DNA of 64,000 nt. It comes from Sphingomonas_E sp042693015 (GTDB lineage Bacteria; Pseudomonadota; Alphaproteobacteria; Sphingomonadales; Sphingomonadaceae). Numbering within the stretch: the first letter of the stretch is position 1; each line of letters opens with the position of its first letter. Both the position numbers and the translations under genes were made by a program. The stretch spans positions 2,046,001-2,110,000 of the forward strand of contig NZ_CP170544.1 in assembly GCF_042693015.1 (NCBI RefSeq). Direction: 5' to 3'. The notes beneath the pieces were generated by a model. That model searched no databases, had not been told where the DNA came from, and was given only the letters and a program-made list of their open reading frames with translations. Positions 7,877 to 16,606 of this stretch are shown piece after piece.

Positions 7877-10032
7877 GCCGGCTTCACCATCGGCAGGCGC
7901 GCCGGGCGCGCCTTGCCCAGCCGGGCGAGCGCATTGGCAACGGCGGGCGCCACCGGCGGGACGCCGGGCTCGCCTATGCCGGTCGGTGGCTCGGCAGACG
8001 GCACGATCACCACTTCGATCTCGGGCATCTCCATGATCCTCAGCGATCGATAATCGGTGAAGTTGGACACCGCTGCGGCACCGTTGACCAGAGGCACTTC
8101 GGCATAGAGCGCGTGACCCAAACCATAGCCGATCCCGCCTTCCGCCTGCGCCTTCACGACATCGGGGTTGACCGCGACGCCGACATCGACCGCGCACCAG
8201 ATCTTGTGGACCTTGGGCTCGCCATTCTCATCCAACGAAACCTCGGCGATCTGGGCCACATAGGAGTTGAAGCTTTCGACCACCGCGACGCCCCGCGCGC
8301 GGCCGTTGCGGACGGCGGGGCCGTTCCACTTCGCCAGTTCCGCCACCGCTTTCAGCACGCCGGCGGCGCGCGGCTCCTTGCCCATCATCGCCAGCCGCCC
8401 GGCGACGGGGTCCTTGCCGGCTTTCTCCAGCAACTGATCGATGAAGCATTCGACCGCATAGCCGGTGTGGGTGTGGCCCACCGATCGCCACCAGAGCGTT
8501 GTCACCGGCGTCGGATCGTCCTGCACGGTGCAGCGGAAATCGGCGATGTCGTAAGGGATCTTGTGCGCCCCCTCGACCATGCCGAAGTCGATGCCGTTCT
8601 TCACCATCATGCCTTCGAAGGGCGTGCCCTTGGCGAAGGACTGGCCGACGATGTCATTGGCCCAGGCAGTGACCTTGCCGTCCTTCACCGCGCCGCGCAG
8701 GCGGTGGACGAAGAGCGGCCGGTAATAGCCGCCATGAATGTCATCCTCGCGCGTCCAGACCAGCTTGACCGGCGTGCCCGGCCCGATCGCCTTGGCGACC
8801 TCGGCCAGTTCGGTCGGGAACTGCGCGGTCGGGGTCGCGCGCCGGCCGAAGCTGCCGCCGGCGAGCATGGTTTCGATCTTCACCTGTTCCATCGGCAGGC
8901 CCAGCGTCTTGGCGAGCGCCGGATGATCGAGCGTCTGGATCTGGCTGCCGAAGCGGGCGAGCGCGGTCTTGCCATCCCATTCGAGATAGCCGTCGAGCGG
9001 TTCCATCGGCGCATGGGCGAGGAGCGGGAAGATATATTCCGCCTCGACCAGTTCGCCGCCCGCCGCCAGCGCCGCATCGACGTCACCCGCCTTGGCCGCG
9101 ATCGGGCCGGGCTTCTGCGCCATGCCGCGGAACTGCGCGATCATCTCCTCCGATCCGCGCGTCTCGGCCTTGCTGTCGTCCCATTGCAGTTTCAGCGCCT
9201 TGCGGCCCTTCAGCGCCGGCCACATGCCGGTGGCATAGACGGCGACGCCGCTCGGAATCTGCTTGACCGCCTTGACGCCCTTCACCTTGAGCGCCTCCGC
9301 GGCGTCGAAGCTGCCGACCTTCGCGCCGAAGCGCGGCGGCCGGGCGACCACGACCGTCAGCATGTTGGGCGTCTTGATGTCGATCGCGAACTTCGCGGTG
9401 CCGTTGGTCTTGGCGGCGCTATCGACCTTGCGAACCCCGGTCTTGCCGATCAACTTGAAATCCTTGGGGTCTTTCAGCGGCACATCCTGGGGCACCGGCA
9501 GCTTGGCGGCTGCGCCAGCGAACTTGCCGAAGCCGCCCGAACGGCCGGAGGCGGCGTGGCGGATCACGCCCTTTTCCACCGTGATCTGCGTCGGCGGCAC
9601 ATTCCATTCGGCCGCGGCGGCCGACACCAGCATCGCCCGCGCCGTCGCGCCGGCCTTGCGCATCAACTGGTAGCTGCCGGCGATGGCGGACGATCCGCCG
9701 GTGCCCTGGATGCCCCCCAGCGCGGCATTGCCATAGAGCGCGGCGTTGGACGGGGCGGACTCGGCCACCACCTTGCTCCAGTCGGCGTCCAGTTCCTCGG
9801 CGACCAAAGTGGCGAGGCCGGTATAAGGGCCCTGGCCGAATTCGATATGCTTGACGATCACCGTCACCACATCGTCGGCGCCGATCCGCACATAGGCGTT
9901 GGGGTCGATCGGCGCGGCCGTCTTGGCGGCGCCCTGTGCGCGGGCCGCACCCGGCAGAGTAAGGCTGATGACGAGCGCGCCCGCACTGCCGATGGCGGCG
10001 CGGCGGGACAGCCGAAGATCTTCCATGCCCAT
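7873..10032 (-). CDS. iorB: Molybdopterin-binding large subunit of a periplasmic aldehyde/isoquinoline oxidoreductase
   Basis: The 719-residue protein belongs to the xanthine dehydrogenase family, IorB branch. A twin-arginine-like leader LSRRAAIGSAG at residues 8-18 followed by a hydrophobic stretch predicts Tat export of the folded cofactor protein. The body contains the duplicated molybdopterin-binding segments, with EAEYIFPLLAHAPMEPLDGY, GSFGRRATPTAQFPTE and RGVAVVESFNSYVAQIAEV as recognisable family blocks. It is the middle gene of a three-gene operon with the 2Fe-2S subunit upstream, three bases away, and the diheme cytochrome downstream. The substrate is unknown; the group oxidises aldehydes and N-heterocycles. 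Alternative start MEDLRLS lies two codons in. Confidence 0.9.
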   Translation of the reverse strand: MGMEDLRLSRRAAIGSAGALVISLTLPGAARAQGAAKTAAPIDPNAYVRIGADDVVTVIVKHIEFGQGPYTGLATLVAEELDADWSKVVAESAPSNAALYGNAALGGIQGTGGSSAIAGSYQLMRKAGATARAMLVSAAAAEWNVPPTQITVEKGVIRHAASGRSGGFGKFAGAAAKLPVPQDVPLKDPKDFKLIGKTGVRKVDSAAKTNGTAKFAIDIKTPNMLTVVVARPPRFGAKVGSFDAAEALKVKGVKAVKQIPSGVAVYATGMWPALKGRKALKLQWDDSKAETRGSEEMIAQFRGMAQKPGPIAAKAGDVDAALAAGGELVEAEYIFPLLAHAPMEPLDGYLEWDGKTALARFGSQIQTLDHPALAKTLGLPMEQVKIETMLAGGSFGRRATPTAQFPTELAEVAKAIGPGTPVKLVWTREDDIHGGYYRPLFVHRLRGAVKDGKVTAWANDIVGQSFAKGTPFEGMMVKNGIDFGMVEGAHKIPYDIADFRCTVQDDPTPVTTLWWRSVGHTHTGYAVECFIDQLLEKAGKDPVAGRLAMMGKEPRAAGVLKAVAELAKWNGPAVRNGRARGVAVVESFNSYVAQIAEVSLDENGEPKVHKIWCAVDVGVAVNPDVVKAQAEGGIGYGLGHALYAEVPLVNGAAAVSNFTDYRSLRIMEMPEIEVVIVPSAEPPTGIGEPGVPPVAPAVANALARLGKARPARLPMVKPA

Positions 10033-10035
10033 GGC

Positions 10036-10494
10036 TCAGGCCTCCAGCAGTTTGGCAGCGTCGTGGATCGCGGCGCGGATGCGGACATAAGTGGCGCAGC
10101 GGCAGATATTACCGTTCATCGCGAGGTCTATATCCTTTTCCGTCGGCTTCGGGATTTCCCTCAGCAGCGCCACTGCGCTCATCACCTGGCCCGACTGGCA
10201 ATAGCCGCATTGCGGAACGTCCCGCGCCACCCACGCGGTCTGCACCGCCTTCGCCTCCGGCCCGTCGATCGCCTCGATCGTCGTGATCTCACCGCTGACG
10301 GCGGCGATCGGCATCGAGCAGGAGCGGAGCGGCTGGCTGTCCATATGAACCGTGCAGGCCCCGCACATCGCGGCGCCGCAACCGAATTTCGTGCCGGTCA
10401 GCCCCAGCTCGTCGCGGATGACCCAGAGCAGCGGCGTGTCCTCATCGACATCGACCTCGCGCGCTGTGCCGTTGACCGTGATCTTGTACGCCAT
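10036..10494 (-). CDS. iorA: 2Fe-2S subunit of the molybdenum hydroxylase
   Basis: This 152-residue small subunit carries both iron-sulfur clusters of the xanthine dehydrogenase family. The plant-ferredoxin-like cluster uses Cys39, Cys44, Cys47 and Cys59 (CGAAMCGACTVHMDSQPLRSC), and the second uses the pattern CGYC at 96-99 with CRC at 131-133. The ATG at 10494 (MAYKITVNG) was chosen because GGAG lies nine bases upstream on the minus strand; an extension to 10542 lacks a ribosome site. It is the first gene of the operon. It has no leader of its own, which fits co-export with the Tat-leader large subunit. Confidence 0.92.
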   Translation of the reverse strand: MAYKITVNGTAREVDVDEDTPLLWVIRDELGLTGTKFGCGAAMCGACTVHMDSQPLRSCSMPIAAVSGEITTIEAIDGPEAKAVQTAWVARDVPQCGYCQSGQVMSAVALLREIPKPTEKDIDLAMNGNICRCATYVRIRAAIHDAAKLLEA

Positions 10495-10630
10495 GGAATA
10501 ATCTCCGGTTCCCCCAGAGACATTTATCATACTGCGCTGCAATGAGTTGTCATCTGATACCGTTTCGCAATACGCGCACGAGGTTGACCCCTTTCACGAC
10601 CGCGCTTAGGAGGCCGCCAGACGCTGGTGA

Positions 10631-10706
10631 GGGTCCGTAGCTCAGTTGGTAGAGCAAGCGACTTTTAATCGAGAGGTCCCGGGTTCGAGTCCCGGCGGAC
10701 CCACCA
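10631..10706 (+). tRNA. tRNA-Lys (TTT), CCA encoded
   Basis: The 76-base gene folds as a standard cloverleaf: acceptor stem GGGTCCG/CGGACCC, D arm GCTC...GAGC, anticodon loop CTTTTAA with anticodon TTT, and T arm with GGTTCGAGT. The 3' CCA is encoded. Two positions at the base of the anticodon stem (A27-G43 and G28-A42) do not form Watson-Crick pairs. The flanks AGACGCTGGTG upstream and CACCAGCGTCT downstream are complementary and would extend the acceptor helix over the CCA in the precursor. Confidence 0.96.
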
Positions 10707-10874
10707 GCGTCTCCCTCCACGCGCGAGTTGAATTGGGCCGCGCTTTGCCAGCGCGCCGCGCCTGCCCGCGAACAGCTTGAGAATTATCCCATAACCGATC
10801 ACTCTGAACGCCGATGAATATCGCCGCCAGACCTGCTGGCAATTCGCGATAGGGGCCGACAGAGCCGCGGGGAG

Positions 10875-11735
10875 ATGATGATGAAGGACGGTGTTGCAGT
10901 CGTCACGGGCGCCAGCCGGGGTGCTGGCCAGGGTATTGCGCGGGCGTTGGGGGCCGCGGGCTACACGGTCTATGTCACCGGGCGCAGCCAGACGCCCGAC
11001 GCTTCGCGGCTGGGCGGGACCATCCACGAAACCGCCGCAGAGGTTACCGCCGCGGGAGGACGCGGCATCGCCTTCCCATGCGATCATGCCGACGATTCAT
11101 CCGTGCGCGCCTTGTTCGCGGCCGTCGAGCGCGATCATGGCCGGCTCGACATCCTGGTGAACAACGCGGTCACGCTTCACGACGAGTTGATCCGGCCGGG
11201 CCCCTTCTGGTCGAAGCCTGCGGACATGGTCGATATCATCACGGTCGGGCTGCGATCGAGCTATATCGCCGCGCATGCGGCCGCCCCATTGCTGGTCGCC
11301 AAGCCCGGTGGATTGATGATCTTCACCTCGGCGCCGGGCGCGGCGTCCTATGCCCATGGCCCGGCTTATGGCGCGCAGAAGGCGGGCACCGACAAGATGT
11401 CCGCCGACATGGCCGTGGAATTGCGCCCTTTCGGCGCGGCATCGGTGTCGATCTGGATGGGCTTCCTGAAGACTGCCCGCACCGCGGCAGCCGTCGCCGA
11501 GCGTCCGGGGCAATTCGATGCGTTGATGGCGACGGCTGAAACACCCGATTTCACGGGGCGCGTCATCGCCGCGATCCATAGCGATCCCGCAATGATGCAA
11601 CTTTCCGGGCGCACCGTGATCGGCGCTGAGCAGGCGATGGAATATGGCGTCCGCGACATTGACGGAAGCAGCCCCGGATCGCTGAGGAGCATAGTCGGCG
11701 ACCCGATCCTCTACGACAAGATCATCCTCGACTGA
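10875..11735 (+). CDS. Short-chain dehydrogenase/reductase
   Basis: This 286-residue enzyme has the classical SDR layout: the nucleotide-binding TGASRGAGQGIA near residues 12-23, NNAV near 97, a serine-containing strand before the active YGAQK (Tyr-x3-Lys) near 168-172. The Arg of TGRSQ after the second strand suggests NADP(H) preference. The C-terminal part diverges from the well-known subgroups, and the substrate cannot be named. Three ATG codons lie in a row; the first at 10875 follows GGGGAG directly, so the second or third may be the true start. It follows the tRNA-Lys gene and precedes a secreted hydrolase on the same strand. Confidence 0.9.
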   Translation: MMMKDGVAVVTGASRGAGQGIARALGAAGYTVYVTGRSQTPDASRLGGTIHETAAEVTAAGGRGIAFPCDHADDSSVRALFAAVERDHGRLDILVNNAVTLHDELIRPGPFWSKPADMVDIITVGLRSSYIAAHAAAPLLVAKPGGLMIFTSAPGAASYAHGPAYGAQKAGTDKMSADMAVELRPFGAASVSIWMGFLKTARTAAAVAERPGQFDALMATAETPDFTGRVIAAIHSDPAMMQLSGRTVIGAEQAMEYGVRDIDGSSPGSLRSIVGDPILYDKIILD

Positions 11736-11792
11736 AAAGTTCAGTGTCGGAACAGCGGTCGGAGTGACAGCGGCATTTTCGGGAGAGCCTGC

Positions 11793-12881
11793 ATGAAATC
11801 CAGGGCGCGCAAGTTGGCGGCGATTTCGCTGATCCTCGCCCTGCTATCGTTCGCTCCTGCTCGTGCGCAGACCTTCGACGAGGCGCAGGTGCGGCAGGGC
11901 GACCATATCATCCGGGATTTCCGGTTTCGATCGGGGGAGAATCTCCCCGAGCTCAAGATGCATTATCGCACCATCGGCTCGCCACATCGCGACGCCAAGG
12001 GGCGCATCGACAATGCCATCATGATCCTGCACGGCACCGGCGGCTCGGGTGCGCAATTCCTCCAGCCGCAGTTTGCGGAGGAATTGTTCGGCCCCGGCCA
12101 GCCGCTGGATGTCACTCGTTATTTCATCATCCTGCCCGATAATATCGGCCATGGGGCTTCCTCTAAGCCCAGCGACGGCCTGCGCATGCGCTTCCCGCAT
12201 TATGACTATGACGACATGGTCGAGGCGCAGCGCCGGCTGCTGACCGAAGGGCTGAAGGTCGATCGGCTTAGGCTGATCTTCGGAACCTCGATGGGTTGCA
12301 TGCATATCTTCGTCTGGGGCGAGCAGCATCCCGGTTTTGCCCGCGCACTGATGCCGATGGCCTGTCAGGCGGCGGCGATTGCCGGCCGCAATCGACTGTG
12401 GCGCAAGGCGGCGATGGACGGTATCCGCGACGATCCGGCCTGGAAGGACGGCAATTACGACACGCAGCCCTTGCTAGGGTTGCGCACCGCCTCCAGCATC
12501 TCGGTAATCGTGGGATCGGCGCCCTGGTATTTGCAGGTCCATTACCCGACACGCGACGCCGCCGACGTCTATTGGAAGGAGCGGTTCGAGCGCGACATCG
12601 CAAACCGCGACGCGAACGATTTCCTGTATCAGATCGATTCGTCACGCAATTACGATCCATTGGCGGAGCTTGAGAAGATCAAGGCGCCCATGACCTGGGT
12701 CAATTCCGCCGACGACTTCGTCAATCCGCCCGAGATGGGCATGGCCGAGACAGCGGCGAAGCGCATCAGCAACGCCCGCTATGTCCTGATACCGGCATCG
12801 CCCGACACGCGCGGTCATGGCACGCACAGCTGGGCGAAATTCTGGAAGGAGGAACTCGTGTCCCTGCTGGAGCGCAGCTAG
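11793..12881 (+). CDS. Secreted alpha/beta hydrolase of the homoserine O-acetyltransferase (MetX) family
   Basis: The 362-residue protein has a signal peptide (MKSRARKLAAISLILALLSFAPARAQ, cleavage after ARA-Q). The mature part shows the MetX-type fold: ILHGTGGSGAQF near the oxyanion region, the conserved DNIGHGASSKPSDGLR, the nucleophile elbow GTSMGCMH near residue 167, and a late histidine in GHGTHSW. Cytoplasmic MetX makes O-acetylhomoserine; an exported member is unlikely to do so and is more probably an esterase or acyltransferase acting in the periplasm. A GGGAG sequence seven bases before the ATG supports this start. Confidence 0.86.
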   Translation: MKSRARKLAAISLILALLSFAPARAQTFDEAQVRQGDHIIRDFRFRSGENLPELKMHYRTIGSPHRDAKGRIDNAIMILHGTGGSGAQFLQPQFAEELFGPGQPLDVTRYFIILPDNIGHGASSKPSDGLRMRFPHYDYDDMVEAQRRLLTEGLKVDRLRLIFGTSMGCMHIFVWGEQHPGFARALMPMACQAAAIAGRNRLWRKAAMDGIRDDPAWKDGNYDTQPLLGLRTASSISVIVGSAPWYLQVHYPTRDAADVYWKERFERDIANRDANDFLYQIDSSRNYDPLAELEKIKAPMTWVNSADDFVNPPEMGMAETAAKRISNARYVLIPASPDTRGHGTHSWAKFWKEELVSLLERS

Positions 12882-12991
12882 CGTGGGTCTGGAAGCGGTC
12901 GCATCCGGGAGACGATGCGCAATTCCGGAACTCTGGCCGACATTGCGACATTTGGACTATGTTCAACCTATTGTGGGGAGCGGGAAGTCCT

Positions 12992-13537
12992 ATGTCCGGG
13001 CGATCGATGCTGAAGTTGGCGGCGCTTGCGGGGGCCATCGCCTTGGCAGCGCCATATGGCCTGTCGGCGCAAACGACGACACCAACCGATGCCGCACCGG
13101 CCAAGAGCAAGACACAGAGCGACGTCGAGGATGCCGCAAAGAAAGCCGGCACCATAGCCACGCAGCCGGTGCGCGACGTGGGTGCGGTGAAGCAGGAAAT
13201 TCCGCCGGTGTTGGAGAAGGCCCAATCCGATCCCTATGGCATGACGGGAGCGGCCAACTGTACGCAGATCACCGCGTCGCTCCGTGAACTGAACGATGTG
13301 CTCGGTCCGGACCTGATTGGTCCCGGCAAGAAGGAGAATCGCACGGGCAAGCTGGCGGAGGCGGGCGGCAAGACGCTGGTGAACACCATCATCCCGTTTC
13401 GCGGGCTCGTCCGCGAGATTTCGGGCGCAGCACCCGCAGCCCGGCGGCTCAACGAGGCGGTCGATGCCGGGGTTGCCCGCCGCGGTTTTCTGCGCGGCCT
13501 GCACCGGGCCAAGGGCTGCCGCACGGCGATCGGATAA
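12992..13537 (+). CDS. Exported protein of unknown function
   Basis: The 181-residue product starts at the ATG at 12992, preceded by GGGAAG. Residues 6-25 form a signal peptide ending in LSAQT, followed by a Thr/Ala-rich charged linker (to about residue 60). The C-terminal half has conserved-looking blocks, ANCTQITASLRELNDVLGPD and NTIIPFRGLVREISGA, ending RGFLRGLHRAKGC, with a cysteine pair that could form a disulfide. The pattern NTIIPFRGLVREISG recalls a family of small sphingomonad periplasmic proteins with no known function. It lies between a secreted hydrolase and an MliC-like lipoprotein gene on the same strand. Confidence 0.75.
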   Translation: MSGRSMLKLAALAGAIALAAPYGLSAQTTTPTDAAPAKSKTQSDVEDAAKKAGTIATQPVRDVGAVKQEIPPVLEKAQSDPYGMTGAANCTQITASLRELNDVLGPDLIGPGKKENRTGKLAEAGGKTLVNTIIPFRGLVREISGAAPAARRLNEAVDAGVARRGFLRGLHRAKGCRTAIG

Positions 13538-13573
13538 GACAGCATGATCCAGGCTTTCGGCAAAGGATGTCCG

Positions 13574-14035
13574 ATGAACCACACGCTCCGCATCGCGCCT
13601 ATCAGCATCCTGGCGTTGCTGGCGGCATGCAATTCATCCAGCCCCTCGGGCCAATCGAACGTGGTGGACATCGCGCCGGTCGATACTCCGCCCGAAACCA
13701 ACATCATCGAAGCGGCCAATGCCGTCGCTACCGAACCGCCCGCCGGCGCGGTTAGGGAGGTCACTTATGCCTGCACGCCGGCGATGACGATCAGCGCGCG
13801 CTATGACAACAGCAACTCCAACGATCCCGAAGTGAAAGTTTCGGTGGGCGACAAGAGTTACAAACTCGATCTCGCACCTTCCGCCTCGGGCGCTCGCTAC
13901 TTTACGGAGCATGGTCGCAGCGACGACATGACGCTGACCTGGTGGACCAAGGGGCCGGAGGCAACGCTCTACGAAGGCAAGAAGGGCGGCAACACCGAAG
14001 AGAAGAAAATTGCCACCTGCAGGGAGGCGGCCTGA
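13574..14035 (+). CDS. MliC-like lipoprotein (C-type lysozyme inhibitor domain)
   Basis: The 153-residue lipoprotein has a signal sequence ending in the lipobox LLAAC (residues 15-19). The C-terminal part, VTYACTPAMTISARYD to ATLYEGKKGGNTEEKKIATC, matches the MliC/PliC domain: the opening YxC, the strand with SGARY and the final LYEGKKG...C. Family members bind c-type lysozyme and protect peptidoglycan. The ATG at 13574 has AAAGGA upstream. The linker at residues 20-60 is rich in Ser, Pro and Ala. The gene overlaps nothing and is followed by the convergent GH92 gene. Confidence 0.85.
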   Translation: MNHTLRIAPISILALLAACNSSSPSGQSNVVDIAPVDTPPETNIIEAANAVATEPPAGAVREVTYACTPAMTISARYDNSNSNDPEVKVSVGDKSYKLDLAPSASGARYFTEHGRSDDMTLTWWTKGPEATLYEGKKGGNTEEKKIATCREAA

Positions 14036-14081
14036 GGCTTAATCGAAGGGACACCAACTGAAAATTCGTAATTAATATCAG

Positions 14082-16424
14082 TTACTTGCCTGCTTTCCGC
14101 ACGCTCATCGAAAATGGGCGCGCGGCGCGCGACGTGCCCCATGTCCTGTCAGGTGTAGCCCGCATGGTGAAGCGCAATTCTCCGCCCGCCAGTAATTCCT
14201 CGTGGCGCAGATAGACGCGGTCGAGCGGTTTCCCGTTGAGCGTCACCCGGCCGACATAAGAATTGGCATCAGAGAGGCCATCCGCGATCACGCTGAACCG
14301 CTTGCCGCTGGGGAGCGTCAGCACTGCCCGATCGACGAATGGCCGGCCGATCACATATTCGTTCGATCCCGGCGCCACAGGATAGAAGCCCAATGCCGTG
14401 AAGACGAGCCAGGCCGACATCTGGCCGAGATCGTCATTGCCCGAAAGGCCGTCGGGCGCCGCCTTATACTGGCTTTCGACGATCTGCTTCAGCCGCTCCT
14501 GCGTGCGCCAGGGCTCGCCGGCATAGGCATAGAGATAGGCGACATGATGGCTCGGCTCATTGCCGTGGATATATTGGCCGATCAGCCCGGCAATATCCTC
14601 GGCATGGCTGTAATCCAGCTTCGAGTTGTCGAATTCGAACATCTGATCGAGCTTGCGGACGGCGGCCGCATCACCGCCGAGCAGGCCGAACATTCCGGCC
14701 TGATCCTGCGGCACGAACCAGGAATATTGCCAGGCATTCCCCTCGGTATAATCGCTGCCATAGTTGATCGCGGTCGGATCGAACGGCTCGCGGAAAGCGC
14801 CGTCAGCCTTGCGTGCGCGCAGGAAACCGGTCTTCGCGTCGAAGCTGTTACGCCAGTTGCCGGCGCGCCGTTCGAACTGCGCTGCCACGTCCTTGCGCCC
14901 CATCGCCTGCGCCATCCGCGCGATCGTCCAGTCATCATAGGCATATTCGACGGTCTTGGACGCGGCCTCCGGCTCCAGATCGATCGGCACGAAGCCCAAC
15001 TTCATATAATGATCGAGCCCGCCATAGAGGCCGTAGCTGGCGCTCTTCACCATCGCATCCAGCGCGACATCGGCGTCGAAGCCACGCAGGCCTTTCAGCC
15101 AGGCGTCCGCGATCACCGGCACGGCATGATAGCCGATCATCGTCCAGGTCTCGCGCCCGTGGAATTGCCAGACAGGCAGGATGCCGAAGGGGCTCGTTTG
15201 CTGGCTGGCCAGCAGCGACTTCACGAAATCCACATTCCGCGCTTCGGGTTGAACCAGCAGCAAAAGTGGATGTTCGGCCCGGAACGTATCCCATAGCGAG
15301 AAGGTGGAGTGGAAAGTGAAGTCGCGCGCCTGATGCACCTGATCGTCCGGCCCGCGATAGCGGCCATCGGCATCCGAAAAGATGCTGGGCGCCATCAGCG
15401 CGTGGTAGAGCGCGGTCGTCACCATCCGCTTCATCGGCTGCGGCGCCTGGATTTCGAGAGTGCCGAGCGCCGCCTCCCAAGCCGCTTTGGTGCGCCCGGC
15501 GATCGCGTCGAAGCCGCCAGCTTCGCTTTCGAGATTGGCAATCGCCGCATCCTCGTCGACGCTGGAAATCGCGACCTTGATTTCGAGCGGGGACGACAGC
15601 GTCCCGAAGTCAAGCCGCCCGACGAGCGCACGCCCCTGCAGTTGCTGCACGTCATCGCGGCCACGGCCGGGGCCCTGGAAGCCCTTATAGGAGATCTTCT
15701 CCTCCCGATTATGGAAGGCGTGCCCCGCCAGCGGCGCATTGGCACGGATCGCGAAGAAGAGCTTACGGGCCGGCGCCCAGCCGCGTGTCTCACGCGATCC
15801 CGTGATCGTGCCGTCGGCACGGACGCGAACCGAGGACCACAGGATCTTGCCGGGATAATTGTAGAGCGAGCTTCTGAGATCGAGCACGAGATGCGCGGCT
15901 TTGCCGGCAGGAAAGCGGTAGCGATGGACACCGACGCGCGGCCCCGCGGTCAATTCCGCACGGACGCCGCCATCGAGCAGCGACACGGCATAATAGCCGG
16001 GCCGTGCGACTTCCTCGGCATGCGAGAAGCGGGAGCGATAGCCCGATCCCGGCGTCGCGGGATCACCCGGCTCCAGCGGCACGGCATCGCCGGCCACCGG
16101 CATGATCAGGAAATCGCCCAGGTCGGAATGGCCGGCGCCGGAGAAATGGGTCTGGGAAAAGCCCTGGATCGTCGGGTCGTCGTAGCGATATCCGGCAGCG
16201 TGGCCGTAACAGTCCCTGATCTGACAGGTCGTATCGGTATCGGGGCTGACCTGCACCATCCCGAACGGAGCGACCGCCCCAGGAAATGTATGGCCTTCGC
16301 CGCCCGTGCCGATGAAGGGATCGACACTGTCATAGGCCGTCTGCGCGACGACCGGGGTGGCGACAAGGCTGGTTGCGACAAGGACGGAGAGCGCACGACG
16401 TGGGAATATCAGCATCTTCCCCAT
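14082..16424 (-). CDS. GH92 family alpha-1,2-mannosidase
   Basis: The 780-residue exported enzyme starts at 16424 with a signal peptide ending TPVVAQTA. The family opening VDPFIGTGGEGHTFPGAVAPFGMVQVSPDT follows at about residues 31-60. Later blocks such as FSLWDTFRAEHPLLLLVQPE, GYHAVPVIADAW, YAYDDW, and GNDDLGQMSAWLVFTALGFYPVAPGSNEYVIG match the catalytic domain of GH92, a calcium-dependent inverting mannosidase family. A longer in-frame extension to 16802 is arginine-rich, crosses the divergent gene, and was rejected. The likely substrate is mannose-containing glycoprotein or yeast mannan. It stands alone, without a TonB receptor or other glycosidases nearby. Confidence 0.93.
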   Translation of the reverse strand: MGKMLIFPRRALSVLVATSLVATPVVAQTAYDSVDPFIGTGGEGHTFPGAVAPFGMVQVSPDTDTTCQIRDCYGHAAGYRYDDPTIQGFSQTHFSGAGHSDLGDFLIMPVAGDAVPLEPGDPATPGSGYRSRFSHAEEVARPGYYAVSLLDGGVRAELTAGPRVGVHRYRFPAGKAAHLVLDLRSSLYNYPGKILWSSVRVRADGTITGSRETRGWAPARKLFFAIRANAPLAGHAFHNREEKISYKGFQGPGRGRDDVQQLQGRALVGRLDFGTLSSPLEIKVAISSVDEDAAIANLESEAGGFDAIAGRTKAAWEAALGTLEIQAPQPMKRMVTTALYHALMAPSIFSDADGRYRGPDDQVHQARDFTFHSTFSLWDTFRAEHPLLLLVQPEARNVDFVKSLLASQQTSPFGILPVWQFHGRETWTMIGYHAVPVIADAWLKGLRGFDADVALDAMVKSASYGLYGGLDHYMKLGFVPIDLEPEAASKTVEYAYDDWTIARMAQAMGRKDVAAQFERRAGNWRNSFDAKTGFLRARKADGAFREPFDPTAINYGSDYTEGNAWQYSWFVPQDQAGMFGLLGGDAAAVRKLDQMFEFDNSKLDYSHAEDIAGLIGQYIHGNEPSHHVAYLYAYAGEPWRTQERLKQIVESQYKAAPDGLSGNDDLGQMSAWLVFTALGFYPVAPGSNEYVIGRPFVDRAVLTLPSGKRFSVIADGLSDANSYVGRVTLNGKPLDRVYLRHEELLAGGELRFTMRATPDRTWGTSRAARPFSMSVRKAGK

Positions 16425-16606
16425 AGAGCATGGCAGCGCCGCTCCTCCAAGCCGCTGCGCGCTTCCACGGCCGGATGCGGCCGAACACCTCGCCAAAGTC
16501 GGCGCCAGTAAATCCGCCGCGGCCGATCCGTTAGGCGGCTGTTTACGCTTCCGAAATGCCGATGCTTTATTGAATGAGGATAGTTCAGCCCTGCAGGAAG
16601 CCCACG

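Noticed and set aside
7864..10545. 893-codon open frame on the plus strand opposite the molybdenum hydroxylase operon
   Set aside because: It is the mirror frame of iorB/iorA, with His/Arg/Asp-rich composition and no family match. High GC gives long antisense frames.
10562..10720. tRNA-Lys as an integration site
   Set aside because: No repeat of the tRNA 3' end and no integrase beside it were found.
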